Numbered from the stretch's first letter, positions 9,076 to 17,356 are shown. The stretch is DNA of 64,000 nt from Pinibacter sp031553495 (GCA_031553495.1 JAVBLN010000002.1:33103-97102), one strand, 5' to 3'. The notes: generated by a model not told the origin, from the letters alone. A program made the numbers and translations.

Positions 9076-9227
9076 GAGTTGGCAGCAGCAATAGCACACA
9101 GATGACGCTGATTAGACTGATCTTCACTGATATTTTGATTATAAGTGCGCTCTGCAAGGATGGTAACAACTTCACTGCGATTCAGTTACTGCTGAGATTT
9201 CTCTCTACTGCCAACTGTCAACTGCCC

Positions 9228-9298
9228 GCTCCATAGCATTACTGCCGTACAAGTGAGTGACACAACGATGACGCCATGAAAAACTACCGCCGGTTCCC
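9228..9298 (-). repeat. R71 repeat, reverse half of an inverted pair
   Basis: Read on the - strand: GGAACCGGCGGTA, then the mismatched left arm TTTTTCATGGCGTCAT (type b), type I core, right arm AATGCTATGGAGC (type a). It is a clear mosaic of two subfamilies. Confidence 0.88.
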
Positions 9299-9342
9299 TA
9301 ATAATAAATATGAAAATAAAGCCGCCATGATTTTACAAAACA

Positions 9343-9370
9343 ACTCAACACTCACAACTCATTACTCACA
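9343..9370 (-). repeat. Heptad tract (ACTCACA type) overlapping a stop codon
   Basis: ACTCAAC, ACTCACA, ACTCATT, ACTCACA in 7-nt register on +. The flippase stop (TCA at 9366-9368 on +) is within the last unit. Confidence 0.8.
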
Positions 9371-10583
9371 ACTTTCTGTAAAAATAAATCGCGGTAATAA
9401 ATGACAACGCGTAAGCCACTAATGACGCAAGGGATGCGCCGTTGATACCCAATAACGGAATCAGCATCATGTTTGCGATTATCATGGCGATTAGCCCGAC
9501 AAAACTGCAATACAAATTATAACGCAATTTATTTTTGCCGGCAAACCAAATACCCAATACACTTTGAAACGAAAGCAATAGAATGGCGGGAATTTTTATT
9601 AGCGCGGGAGTGTACATGCTTGTGTAATCGGCACCCATAATTTTTACAAACAAAGAAGGCCCGGCAAAAAACAACACTATGAATACAAAACTTAGCGCCA
9701 CCAATAAAAATGCACATGCAGACACAGCGGTTTTGTTGAAATTCTTAATACTTCCATCTGCCACACGCGGTAGTATGATGGTTGAAAAAACAGTGGGCGC
9801 AATGAACAACAGTTGCCCAAATTTTGAAACCTGAATGTAGTTTCCTAATTCCGATTGGGTTGTATAATGCTCTACCAGCCAATAATCCACCCGTAACAAA
9901 AGAAAAAACAAAACACTGTTTGCAAGCGACATTATAGAATACTTCAACACCAACTTTAGGCTTTGCAGCGAGAAAGCGGTTTCTTTTAACGAGTTCCTTT
10001 CCTTTAATAAAAAAATACTTAACAGGATAAAAGATTGTACTAATGGCAGCCAGAAATATAACTCAAGCAATGATCGCGATGATATGAAATTGCTATACTC
10101 CGCAGCAATAAACAGCGCGGATAAAAACAGCAGGAAGAACGACATCAAAGCATTTGGTAAAATATAATTTCCTTTGGCATAGAATAACGGGCAAACAAAA
10201 TTGGCAATGCAATTTCCCGCGATAAATATTACAGGGTAATACCACGGCCAACCTTTGCCAATAAAGTAATGACCGGTTAGCGGCAAGTTTTGCAACAGTA
10301 ATAAAACGAGTATAGAAAAAATGCAAGATATAAAACCGGTAACCAGCAGCGTATGGATGCTCTTGGGTTTGAACGCCGCATAAAAACCAATGCCTTGTTC
10401 AAGGTTTAATGTAATTACCAGCAGGTAAAGATTAAGTGTATTGGTGATGAAATAAATATTGCCGCTTTCGGCGGCTCCAAAATAGCGTGAAAAACCAATA
10501 TTGAGTAAGAACAGTGATATAAAAAACAACCACCTCCAGAAGAAGCCGCGCAGTAATCGGGATTTCAATTTTGATCTTACCAT
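9366..10583 (-). CDS. Polysaccharide flippase (Wzx-like, MATE/MOP superfamily)
   Basis: Integral membrane protein with about 12 hydrophobic segments, for example WLFFISLFLLNIGFSRYFG near the start and ALSFVFIVLFFAGPSLFVK late. FGAAESGNIYFITNT and FGQLLFIAPTVFSTIILPRVADG resemble Wzx and oligosaccharide flippases, which move undecaprenyl-linked glycans across the inner membrane. The frame is open from a GTG at 10628, but the ATG at 10583 (MVRSKLKSRLLRGFFWRW) gives the normal short basic N-terminus and is preferred; an ATG at 10607 is possible. No glycosyltransferases are nearby, so the substrate is unknown. The last codons are in a heptad repeat. Confidence 0.82.
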   Translation of the reverse strand: MVRSKLKSRLLRGFFWRWLFFISLFLLNIGFSRYFGAAESGNIYFITNTLNLYLLVITLNLEQGIGFYAAFKPKSIHTLLVTGFISCIFSILVLLLLQNLPLTGHYFIGKGWPWYYPVIFIAGNCIANFVCPLFYAKGNYILPNALMSFFLLFLSALFIAAEYSNFISSRSLLELYFWLPLVQSFILLSIFLLKERNSLKETAFSLQSLKLVLKYSIMSLANSVLFFLLLRVDYWLVEHYTTQSELGNYIQVSKFGQLLFIAPTVFSTIILPRVADGSIKNFNKTAVSACAFLLVALSFVFIVLFFAGPSLFVKIMGADYTSMYTPALIKIPAILLLSFQSVLGIWFAGKNKLRYNLYCSFVGLIAMIIANMMLIPLLGINGASLASLVAYALSFITAIYFYRKL

Positions 10584-10704
10584 AGTTAGGAATGAAATGA
10601 AAAACATATGGTGTACGACAAACAACACGACCTAAGCAATAATCGCATGTCATAAACCGTACACCATACTTTATATTTCATACTTTATACTTCGCACCTC
10701 GCTT

Positions 10705-11466
10705 CTATTTCAGCCCTTCAATTATTTTTATAAACTCATCGGCTTGTAGTGAAGCGCCGCCAACCAAACCGCCATCAACATCCTGGTTGGAGAAAATTTC
10801 TTTTGCATTGGCTGCTTTTACACTTCCGCCATACAATACCGGAATTTTCTGAGCCACATCATCGCCATATTTTCCGGCAATTACAGTACGCAGGTAAGCC
10901 TGAATTTCCTGGGCTTGCGCTGCCGTAGCGGTTTTTCCGGTGCCTATAGCCCAAATGGGTTCATAAGCGATCACTATACCTGAAATTTGTTCGGGAGTAA
11001 GATGGAAAAGCGATTCCACCAATTGCTGCTCTACATATTCGTTTTGCTGGTTGGCCTCACGTACGGCAAGCGGCTCGCCGCAGCAGAAAATGGGTATGAT
11101 ATTATTTTCAAGCAGCAAATTCAGTTTATCCGCAAGCTGCTGATTTGTTTCGTTGAAATATTCACGGCGCTCGCTATGACCAATGATCACATATTTAACA
11201 CCAATTGAACTCAACATTTCAACAGACACTTCGCCGGTATAAGCACCGGATTTTTTATGGTAACAGTTTTGGGCAGCTACATAGTAGCCCTGTTTTTTCT
11301 CAGCTATTTCCTTTGCAGCTACAAGGTATGGAAAAGGAATGCCTATAATTACAGTTTGGTGAGGCGCAAGATTAATATTGGCGGCTGCAATTTCCTTCAA
11401 TAAAGCTTCGCCTTGTTGCCATGCCAGGTTCATTTTCCAGTTGGCTGCTGCAATTTGTTGTCTCAT
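10705..11466 (-). CDS. tpiA: Triosephosphate isomerase
   Basis: Interconverts dihydroxyacetone phosphate and glyceraldehyde 3-phosphate in glycolysis. The TIM-barrel protein of 253 residues shows all catalytic elements: N-terminal AANWKMN with the active Lys, GHSERR carrying the electrophilic His near residue 97, AYEPIWAIGTGKTA with the base Glu near residue 169 and the mobile loop, and the phosphate-binding LYGGSV and GGLVGGASL near the C-terminus. The gene starts 11 bp after the stop of the alternative glmU on the same strand, so the two are probably co-transcribed. The downstream flippase is 121 bp further on. Confidence 0.97.
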   Translation of the reverse strand: MRQQIAAANWKMNLAWQQGEALLKEIAAANINLAPHQTVIIGIPFPYLVAAKEIAEKKQGYYVAAQNCYHKKSGAYTGEVSVEMLSSIGVKYVIIGHSERREYFNETNQQLADKLNLLLENNIIPIFCCGEPLAVREANQQNEYVEQQLVESLFHLTPEQISGIVIAYEPIWAIGTGKTATAAQAQEIQAYLRTVIAGKYGDDVAQKIPVLYGGSVKAANAKEIFSNQDVDGGLVGGASLQADEFIKIIEGLK

Positions 11467-11477
11467 AAATTTTCTAA

Positions 11478-12665
11478 TTATTGTTTTTCGTATAAATATT
11501 TCAATATGCTTTTTTCCGCGGCACTCAATGAAGTGTTTTTTAATTGTTTCCAGTTTTCAATGTGCTGCAAAGCAGCGTCAAAGTTATAGGTTTTTATACC
11601 TTCGGCACCCCATGAAAATGAAGGAATATATTTTGGCGTAAGTCCGCTACCAAAAACATTCGCAGAAACGCCTGTAACCGTTCCGGTATTAAACAAGGTA
11701 TTAATAGCACATCTCGAATAATCGCCCATTAATACTCCGCATTTTAAGCCCGCGTTTTCATAGCTGTTCTTTTCAAGATCGCTATACACTTTTACCAGCG
11801 CAGCGCTGTTTTTTACGTTCGAATTGCAAGTGCCAGCGCCCAGGTTGCACCACTCGCCTATTACAGAATCGCCAAGATAGCCATCATGCGCTTTGTTGGA
11901 GTAGCCAAATAATACGCTGTTCTTTATTTCACCGCCGCCCACACTATAAGGCCCAAGCGTTGTGGCGCCATATATTTTGCTGCCCATTTTTAACACAGCA
12001 CCCTCGCACAAAGCCAACGGACCACGAATGAGCGAGCCTTCCATTATTTCAGCGTTTTTGCCGATATAAATTGGTCCGGCAGATGCATTTAAAACACTAT
12101 ATTCCACAACAGCTCCTTTTTCCAAAAAAATATTTTCAGGAGAAACAACTTCATTGGTTGGAGATAAAGGTTCGGAATTTCTGCCTTGTGTAAGCAAGCG
12201 AAAGTCTTCACAAATTGCATAATTATTCAGTTGAAAAATATGCCAGGGTTGTGCAATCACTTTGGCCTCTTCTTCCAGCAAAACCGTACGCGACACCTTT
12301 ATATCGCTGGTATTAATAATGCCGCTATGACTGAACTTTATTGCCACCGGCCCATTAGAAGCGCATAGCAATAATTCGCCGGGCCGCATGTTTTTTACCT
12401 GCTCAATTATTTTAGGAGAAGGCAGTACATTGCTGTGAATCAACAAATAATCTCCCGAAGGTAGATCTTCATCAATCTTGAGCGAGCGCTCATCATCCTT
12501 ATAATTGTCAAGCCATTTGTTAAAAGAAGGAAGCTGTAAATAATGTTCCCATTTTTCCCTTATGGTAAGAATACCGATACGAATATCCTGCACCTGCCTG
12601 ATAAGTGTGAAAGGGAACAGCTTTCGTGGCTGGCAAAATTCTTCAGTAAAAATTATTTTTTCCAT
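11478..12665 (-). CDS. GlmU-like putative sugar nucleotidyltransferase/acetyltransferase (Bacteroidota type)
   Basis: Resembles the Bacteroidota alternative GlmU group (alt_bact_glmU), proposed to make UDP-GlcNAc where classical GlmU is absent. The C-terminal half (about residues 180-370) has left-handed beta-helix hexapeptide character: GPIYIGKNAEIMEGSLIRGP, LGAGTCNSNVKN and GVLMGDYSRCAINTLFNTGT. The N-terminal half contains RQVQDIRIGILTIREKWE and lacks the LAAGxGTRM loop of true GlmU. The frame is open to 12728, but the ATG at 12665 (MEKIIFTEEFCQPRKLFPFT) fits the family; the upstream codons fall into a heptad-repeat-flanked region. The product supplies peptidoglycan and lipid A precursors if the assignment holds. 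tpiA follows after 11 bp. Confidence 0.85.
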   Translation of the reverse strand: MEKIIFTEEFCQPRKLFPFTLIRQVQDIRIGILTIREKWEHYLQLPSFNKWLDNYKDDERSLKIDEDLPSGDYLLIHSNVLPSPKIIEQVKNMRPGELLLCASNGPVAIKFSHSGIINTSDIKVSRTVLLEEEAKVIAQPWHIFQLNNYAICEDFRLLTQGRNSEPLSPTNEVVSPENIFLEKGAVVEYSVLNASAGPIYIGKNAEIMEGSLIRGPLALCEGAVLKMGSKIYGATTLGPYSVGGGEIKNSVLFGYSNKAHDGYLGDSVIGEWCNLGAGTCNSNVKNSAALVKVYSDLEKNSYENAGLKCGVLMGDYSRCAINTLFNTGTVTGVSANVFGSGLTPKYIPSFSWGAEGIKTYNFDAALQHIENWKQLKNTSLSAAEKSILKYLYEKQ

Positions 12666-13119
12666 TAGGTATTGTGTATACAATTCAAAAGTAGGAAACA
12701 TTTGTTTAGTGGAAAGTTGAAAGTGCAAGTCGCAGGTTGCAGGTTACCGGTGTTTTAGTTCAAGCAGCACTACAGAAATTATTGAATCATTGAATTAATA
12801 AGCAATTTTATCACAGTGCATTTTCACATTTCCACATTTTTCGCATTTTCACTTTAATCACATTTTTTACATTTCAAAATCGTTATTAATTGATTTTCAA
12901 TACAAATTTTTTATTTTCTTAAAAAACACAATCTATTAACCTTTCAAATTTTCCAAACTGGACAATAATCGTATATTTGGGTTTCAACCACGCGTAACGG
13001 GTTTTTTCCTTTCTGTGGTTATTACTACTAACCTTTACATTCGCCCATTAAATTCATTACAGGACAGTTGCTTGCATTGTAAAAATTATCTATTTGTTAA
13101 ACGTTGAAAATTTGTGCGT
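12666..13119. other. Divergent intergenic region with promoter
   Basis: AT-rich gap between diverging genes. A degenerate GTTGCAG heptad tract lies at about 12716-12756 and a good -7 box at 12972-12979. No R71 copy and no reading frame of interest were seen. Confidence 0.6.
12972..12979 (+). promoter_or_regulatory. -7 promoter box for the small paralog pair
   Basis: TATATTTG fits TAnnTTTG exactly. The predicted start near 12986 leaves a leader of about 134 nt before the ATG at 13120. Confidence 0.5.
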
Positions 13120-13386
13120 ATGTATTCGTATTCATTATTAGAACCCGGTTGTTATTATATTATACAGGAGAGGGAAACCGAGCCGCTCAAACTCATAAAG
13201 ATAAACCTGGCATCAGACCACTGCCATTTTATTTCGCGGTATGAAGAAACAGAAATTATGGAGTGGAAAAAGAAAGAAGCGCCCATCTTCGACATTATTG
13301 AATTACTGAGCGATGATAAAGTGAAAGCATGGGAAAAAGCCTACTTCAACCAGGATGCTTTCAATTATGAAGAAGATGAGGAATAA
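13120..13386 (+). CDS. Small conserved-looking protein, paralog of the next gene
   Basis: I do not recognise a named family. The 88-residue soluble protein has no signal peptide. It reads LLEPGCYYIIQERET, then HFISRYEETEIMEWKKK, IFDIIELLSDDKVKAWEKAYF and a short acidic end. The same order of motifs recurs in the next gene (MYYLIRDTAEDE, FLLRSYTPLPEDFWKKK, IAEIIEELDDDKIIEFKSIY), so the two are tandem paralogs. The frame starts at GTG 13114, but the ATG at 13120 gives a cleaner N-terminus aligned with the paralog. A -7 box sits at 12972. Function unknown; the shared W-K-K-K plus acidic helix may be a protein- or nucleic-acid-contact surface (inference). Confidence 0.75.
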   Translation: MYSYSLLEPGCYYIIQERETEPLKLIKINLASDHCHFISRYEETEIMEWKKKEAPIFDIIELLSDDKVKAWEKAYFNQDAFNYEEDEE

Positions 13387-13474
13387 TACAGGTTGATGCG
13401 TGAAGGTAATGTGTGTTAGCATTAAATTAATAAAAAGGTTTAAAAAATAATAATAACTTTAAAAAAACATTTTT

Positions 13475-13846
13475 ATGGCTACCTATGCAGATTTAACACT
13501 TGATATGTATTACCTTATACGTGACACAGCAGAAGATGAAATAGAATTGGTTTGCCCCATTTTTGAAACAGGCAATTGCTTTCTGCTTCGCAGTTATACA
13601 CCTCTGCCAGAAGATTTCTGGAAAAAGAAAAGCGACACAATAGCGGAAATAATTGAGGAACTCGATGACGACAAGATAATTGAATTCAAAAGCATTTATG
13701 GCTCCGGAGATGACGAGGATGATTATTACGATGACGAAGACGATGATGAAGATAATTATTATTATGACGACGAAGACGAGGAAGATGACGAAGATTTTGA
13801 AGAGGATGATGAAGAAGATGAAGATGAGGATGAAAAAAAGAAATAA
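13475..13846 (+). CDS. Small paralog with a long acidic C-terminal tail
   Basis: 123 residues. Positions 1-76 match the 88-aa protein encoded 88 bp upstream (YYLIRDTAEDE, EDFWKKKSDTIAEIIEELDDDKI). From about residue 77 to 120 nearly every residue is Asp, Glu or Tyr, interrupted by YYYDDEDE-like units, and the protein ends in KKK. Such tails mimic nucleic acid and are seen in histone- or ribosome-binding proteins and in RNA polymerase delta, but no such role is shown here. There is no signal peptide, so it is cytosolic. The tail DNA is a GAxGAy-rich low-complexity stretch. ATG at 13475. Downstream lie an R71 copy and a bidirectional terminator. Confidence 0.78.
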   Translation: MATYADLTLDMYYLIRDTAEDEIELVCPIFETGNCFLLRSYTPLPEDFWKKKSDTIAEIIEELDDDKIIEFKSIYGSGDDEDDYYDDEDDDEDNYYYDDEDEEDDEDFEEDDEEDEDEDEKKK

Positions 13847-13934
13847 TAATCACCGTGTGAATGGTGTATCAATGTTGAGATAAAATGATTTCAAAATTTT
13901 GCAGCAGTGTAAATGTCGAAATTACTATTATAAT

Positions 13935-14005
13935 GAGACGAGCATCATAGCCCTGATGGAGCTTTGGTTGCGACGCTCCGTTCAACAGTTGGATTTCTAT
14001 CGAGC
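13935..14005 (+). repeat. R71 repeat, forward, type III core
   Basis: Left arm CATAGCCCTGATGGAGC (type c), core TTGCGACGCTCCGTTCAAC with the GCGACGC palindrome, degenerate right arm ending TTCTATCGAGC. Confidence 0.75.
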
Positions 14006-14024
14006 AATGAAAATTTCAATTACA

Positions 14025-14054
14025 AAAGCGGGTTCCACAGAACCCGCTTTTTAC
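14025..14054. terminator. Bidirectional intrinsic terminator
   Basis: 10-bp stem AAAGCGGGTT/AACCCGCTTT with a 6-nt loop (CCACAG), followed by a T-run on + and preceded by an A-run (T-run on -). It sits between converging genes at 13846 and 14116. Confidence 0.85.
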
Positions 14055-14115
14055 ATTTTGTTAGACTATTACTTTTTATAAAGTTTTTTATAAACTTTGA
14101 TACATCTTCACACAA

Positions 14116-14730
14116 TCACTTCATCCTTATTGCTATTCCTCCGCTTAATCCAAACTGGTAAATGGTTGAATAAGTTGAATATCCAACGCCGCTGCCGGTA
14201 GTACCAAAATAAAAACCACCACTACCTGCTTGTACTGCCGAAAGTAATTGCACCTGGAATAAAAAAGCTACAGCCGATTGTGAATTAGGTTTGGCTTTAA
14301 GTCCGCAGCGGGCGCCCCACGCAAATTTTGTGAAATCATCATCACTGCTTTTGTTATGTCCAAAGGCCGCACCCAGGCTTAAGCCTCCCCACGCCATAAG
14401 TTTATCACTTCCTAAGTACGAATATCTTTTACCTCCAAGCATTACATAATTCATAGCAACATCTGTTTCCTTTGAAATTAAAGGCGCATTGATATTTGCC
14501 GTTCCATCCTGCCGCACATAGTATAATTCAATACCATAAAAATTTTTCAACCCCGCTTCAAGACCAACCTGCCACTGAAAACCTCCTTTTAACGTGCCGT
14601 AATAATCCGGTGTTGAAAAATTATCATTAAACACATAGCCGCCAAGTGCATTCAGTGAAAGCTTAGGCTCTTGTGATTGTACATTGCTATACGTGAACAA
14701 AATAGCAAGTATCAATAATGACTTTCTCAT
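14116..14730 (-). CDS. Outer-membrane beta-barrel protein
   Basis: 204 residues with a clear signal peptide (MRKSLLILAILFTYSNVQSQ, cut near residue 20). The rest is alternating hydrophobic and polar residues rich in Gly, Tyr and Phe, such as GGFQWQVGLEAGLKNFYG, VMLGGKRYSYLG and IYQFGLSGGIAIRMK, the pattern of a small 8-stranded porin-like barrel (PorT/OMP_b-brl type). The last strand ends with an aromatic-poor IAIRMK. ATG at 14730 with a -7 box at 14764-14771. It converges with the acidic-tail gene and shares a bidirectional terminator with it. Ligand or partner unknown. Confidence 0.75.
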   Translation of the reverse strand: MRKSLLILAILFTYSNVQSQEPKLSLNALGGYVFNDNFSTPDYYGTLKGGFQWQVGLEAGLKNFYGIELYYVRQDGTANINAPLISKETDVAMNYVMLGGKRYSYLGSDKLMAWGGLSLGAAFGHNKSSDDDFTKFAWGARCGLKAKPNSQSAVAFLFQVQLLSAVQAGSGGFYFGTTGSGVGYSTYSTIYQFGLSGGIAIRMK

Positions 14731-14763
14731 AATAATGTTTTTAAACCTTTAATAGCGATACAT

Positions 14764-14771
14764 CAAAACTA
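14764..14771 (-). promoter_or_regulatory. -7 promoter box for the beta-barrel gene
   Basis: Reads TAGTTTTG on the - strand. The predicted start near 14757 gives a leader of about 27 nt to the ATG at 14730. Confidence 0.45.
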
Positions 14772-14872
14772 TTTAACACGATGATCAGGATTTTGTTGAA
14801 TAACAGAATAGTATTTTACTAATTACCTTTTATGAATTAATTGAATGCTCCCTCGCATTTCCACATTTTCAC

Positions 14873-14943
14873 ATTTGATTTATATTCTACCGCTGAACGG
14901 AGCGTCGCAACCAAAGTCACATCAGGGCTCTGACGCCGGTTCC
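14873..14943 (-). repeat. R71 repeat, reverse, type III core
   Basis: On the - strand: GGAACCGGCGTCA, AGCCCTGATGTGACTTT (type c arm), TTGCGACGCTCCGTTCAGC core. The flank CCATAATT outside the CCGGTT end matches other copies. Confidence 0.8.
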
Positions 14944-15204
14944 ATAATTCATGCAAATAAAAGATTTGAATATAGCCTGATAAAAATTTCATTGCATGGT
15001 AAAACGTAACTGCATGGGAAAACAAAGCATACTTATAAATAAGGCTTCTGAAAATAAGATTAAAAAAAATCAAAAAAATATCGAACAATCTTGAATACAG
15101 ATGGTTATAGTTAATGTAAAACAACACGAGCCGCGGTTATACAAACTTCTTGTTTATTCGGACTGTTGTTTTTATCTGTCTTTGATAAACAAAAAAAAAT
15201 TAGT

Positions 15205-15858
15205 ATGATCATTAAAAAGTCTTATTCACAAACAACATTATTTGTTGTGCTATTGTATGTTAGCACAATGCTTGCAGGTTGTTATCCTTCTTCACCCGAT
15301 TACATTGATGATTACGACCTGGTGTACACGAAAGAAGACAAAGCCTTCAATTTTTCTTCAGTACAAACATACTCTCTTCCAGACTCAGTAGTTCATATTG
15401 CAACAGATCCTACCAAAGCTAACCATCAATATGATGCCCGCATTTTGCAAGATCTTAAGCAACAGTTAGATGCGCTGGGCTGGCAACAAATAACAAATGT
15501 AACCGGCAATAGAGCTGATGTTGTGGTGTTACCATCTGTTACCACACAGGTAAATGGAATTTGCGACATGTATTGCTGGTGGTGTTATTGGAATTGGTGG
15601 CCGGGCTGGACTCCTTATCCATATCCGTGGGATCCTACATGGGGCTGGTATTATCCGACCGATCTTGTGTGCGCTACTTACAATACCGGGTCTTTAATAG
15701 TAACTATAACAAACCCCAACAATGCGCAAAACAAGCAATTGCCGGCAGTTTGGCTGGGTGTTGCCAATGGTTTACTGGAAGGATCAACGTCAGACATTTC
15801 ATCGCGGATCGATAAAAGTATAGCGCAGATGTTCATTCAATCACCTTATTTAAAATAA
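15205..15858 (+). CDS. DUF4136-like lipoprotein with a Trp/Tyr-rich insert
   Basis: 217-residue lipoprotein: signal peptide ending in MLAGC (Cys near residue 26). The body resembles DUF4136 proteins: FSSVQTYSLPDSV near the N-terminus, a Leu-rich helix ILQDLKQQLDALGWQQ, then ADVVVLPSVTTQ and a C-terminal IDKSIAQMF. In the middle (about residues 115-153) is an unusual stretch with four or more Cys/Trp clusters, for example CDMYCWWCYWNWWPGW and WDPTWGWYYP. The frame opens at 15166, but the ATG at 15205 gives the proper lipoprotein signal. The next gene begins 13 bp after the stop, so the two form an operon. Function unknown; an outer-membrane lipoprotein is likely. Confidence 0.82.
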   Translation: MIIKKSYSQTTLFVVLLYVSTMLAGCYPSSPDYIDDYDLVYTKEDKAFNFSSVQTYSLPDSVVHIATDPTKANHQYDARILQDLKQQLDALGWQQITNVTGNRADVVVLPSVTTQVNGICDMYCWWCYWNWWPGWTPYPYPWDPTWGWYYPTDLVCATYNTGSLIVTITNPNNAQNKQLPAVWLGVANGLLEGSTSDISSRIDKSIAQMFIQSPYLK

Positions 15859-15871
15859 CAAACACCGCATT

Positions 15872-16462
15872 ATGAAATACATAATTAGTATTATAACTGC
15901 ATTCGTCATTTATACTAGCGCCCATGCGCAGGTGGCAGAATTCACTTATCAAATATCTTTTCCGACCGGCGATTTTAAAGATTTTGTCGGCAAAACAAGT
16001 TTCGTTGGTTTCACCGGTCAATACCGCCACAGGCTTAAAAATCAAAAAATCTCATTAGGCGGCTCCATCGGTTGGTTTTATTTTTCTGACAAGCTTGGAA
16101 GAGTTACCAAAGACATAAACGGAGGAACACTTAATGCCAATATCACAAATTTTACCAACATAATACCGGTAATGGCTATCGCGCAATTCGACTTTAAAGA
16201 TCCAAAAGAAAAAGTAGTTCCGTTTGTGCGTATAGGTGCCGGCGTGGCTTATCAGGATCAGCGCTACGATGCAGGTTTGTACGAGTTTAAAGCCAATGGT
16301 GCACAGTTTGCAGGTAATGGAGAAATTGGTATCCGCCTGAATAAGAACATAAATCATGGAATTGTTTTAGCAGGCACTTACCATTTTTTTCCTGAGGCGT
16401 CAGACTTAATTGGCACTTCATTTTTCGGAATAAAACTGGGCATCAGCGGCTGGGGAAACTAA
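15872..16462 (+). CDS. Outer-membrane beta-barrel protein, co-transcribed with the lipoprotein
   Basis: 196 residues with a signal peptide cut after SAHAQ (about residue 20). Amphipathic strands follow: KISLGGSIGWFYFSD, IIPVMAIAQFDFKD, VVPFVRIGAGVAYQDQ, GEIGIRLNKNI and a final SFFGIKLGISGWGN. This is an 8-stranded barrel pattern and resembles the barrel at 14116-14730 only in general design. It starts 13 bp after the DUF4136-like lipoprotein and probably forms an envelope pair with it. ATG at 15872. Confidence 0.75.
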   Translation: MKYIISIITAFVIYTSAHAQVAEFTYQISFPTGDFKDFVGKTSFVGFTGQYRHRLKNQKISLGGSIGWFYFSDKLGRVTKDINGGTLNANITNFTNIIPVMAIAQFDFKDPKEKVVPFVRIGAGVAYQDQRYDAGLYEFKANGAQFAGNGEIGIRLNKNINHGIVLAGTYHFFPEASDLIGTSFFGIKLGISGWGN

Positions 16463-16588
16463 CAATAAATCGATCTTAATAACAACAATTTATACTATAA
16501 AATTCATATACTACTGAACCATTTTCGAAATTACTATAGTAATCTATAACCAGATTAATAACCATTCACTCATTTTTAATTGTCTATT

Positions 16589-17134
16589 ATGAAAAAGTAT
16601 CTATTGTTTATTCCCGTAATTATTTTCTATGTTCATCTGTTGGCCCAGGATGAAATAATTATTAAAGGGTCAGGAGCTGTACCTATCAGTAAGGCACAAA
16701 CGCCGGAAAAAGTAATTTCCAAACTGGAACAGGATTTTCCTGACGCTCAGGCCATAAAATATTTTAAAGTAACACCGGAAATGGTAAAAAAATGGGCTGT
16801 TACCGAAGAAGATAATTTACAGCCCGGAGAAAAAATTGATCACTACACCATCAGCTTTACAAGAGACGATGTAAAATACTATGGCTTGTACGACGCCGAT
16901 GGAAATTTACTAATGTCCAAATTTGAACAAAAAGAAGTTAACCTTCCCGATGCAGTAAAAACTTCTTTGAAAAAGTTAGGCGAAGGAAAAGGTTATAAAC
17001 TTGTGTCGAAATCATATTACAAAACCACAAATCACAACAAAAACAAAGAATATTATGAAGTGACCGCATCAAACGGCAAGAAAACGAAAAAGGTAATAGT
17101 TGATCCATCCGGAAATGTTATTAAGATCAAATAA
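16589..17134 (+). CDS. Secreted PepSY-like protein
   Basis: 181 residues with a signal peptide (MKKYLLFIPVIIFYVHLLAQ). The mature part has two PepSY-like (DUF2874 type) repeats: KVISKLEQDFPDAQAIKYFK with YGLYDADGNLLMSKFEQ, then AVKTSLKKLGEGKGYKLV with KKVIVDPSGNVIKIK. In Bacteroidota such proteins are periplasmic and of unknown role, sometimes linked to protease inhibition. The frame begins at TTG 16580, but the ATG at 16589 starts the signal peptide directly. A strong terminator lies 27 bp after the stop. It follows the barrel gene by 126 bp and may be in the same unit. Confidence 0.75.
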   Translation: MKKYLLFIPVIIFYVHLLAQDEIIIKGSGAVPISKAQTPEKVISKLEQDFPDAQAIKYFKVTPEMVKKWAVTEEDNLQPGEKIDHYTISFTRDDVKYYGLYDADGNLLMSKFEQKEVNLPDAVKTSLKKLGEGKGYKLVSKSYYKTTNHNKNKEYYEVTASNGKKTKKVIVDPSGNVIKIK

Positions 17135-17160
17135 AGGGGACAATAGACTGTAAACAAAGG

Positions 17161-17197
17161 GATTTCCTATACTTAAAAAGTGTAGGAAATCTTTTTT
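17161..17197 (+). terminator. Intrinsic terminator after the PepSY-like gene
   Basis: Stem GATTTCCTATACTT / AAGTGTAGGAAATC (one T-G wobble), A-rich loop, then T6. The stem is the same family as the loose hairpin at 4949-4983. Confidence 0.88.
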
Positions 17198-17249
17198 ATA
17201 AGCAAGCCTTTAAAATAAACTCTCCATAACATTACGTGTTGTTTTTTTA

Positions 17250-17321
17250 TGGGACCGGCTGTATTGCTACTATTAAGCTTCGGTTGTGTCACTCACTTGT
17301 ACGGCAGTAACTCTGGTGAGC
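17250..17321 (+). repeat. R71 repeat, forward copy
   Basis: T7 tract, GGGACCGGC end, left arm TGCTACTATTAAGC, type I core TTGTGTCACTCACTTGTAC, right arm ending CTCTGGTGAGC. Confidence 0.87.
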
Positions 17322-17356
17322 AAGTAGGCAGTAGAGAAGTCAGAAGTCATACCCAC

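Larger units (their letters stand above)
8853..9365. other. 513-bp intergenic region with an inverted R71 pair
   Basis: R71 copies at 9005-9075 (forward) and 9228-9298 (reverse) enclose 152 bp with a short CTACTGC heptad tract at 9205-9225. The segment 8853-9004 must hold the GH43 promoter, but no clear -7 box was found. Confidence 0.6.
14731..15204. other. Divergent intergenic region, 474 bp
   Basis: It contains the barrel promoter, one type III R71 copy (14873-14943) and about 250 bp of AT-rich sequence before the lipoprotein gene. No promoter box was clear for the + side. Confidence 0.5.

Noticed and set aside
13680..13883. 67-codon frame rich in Met, Thr and Lys
   Set aside because: It is the shifted reading of the GAxGAy low-complexity acidic tail of the real gene at 13475-13846.
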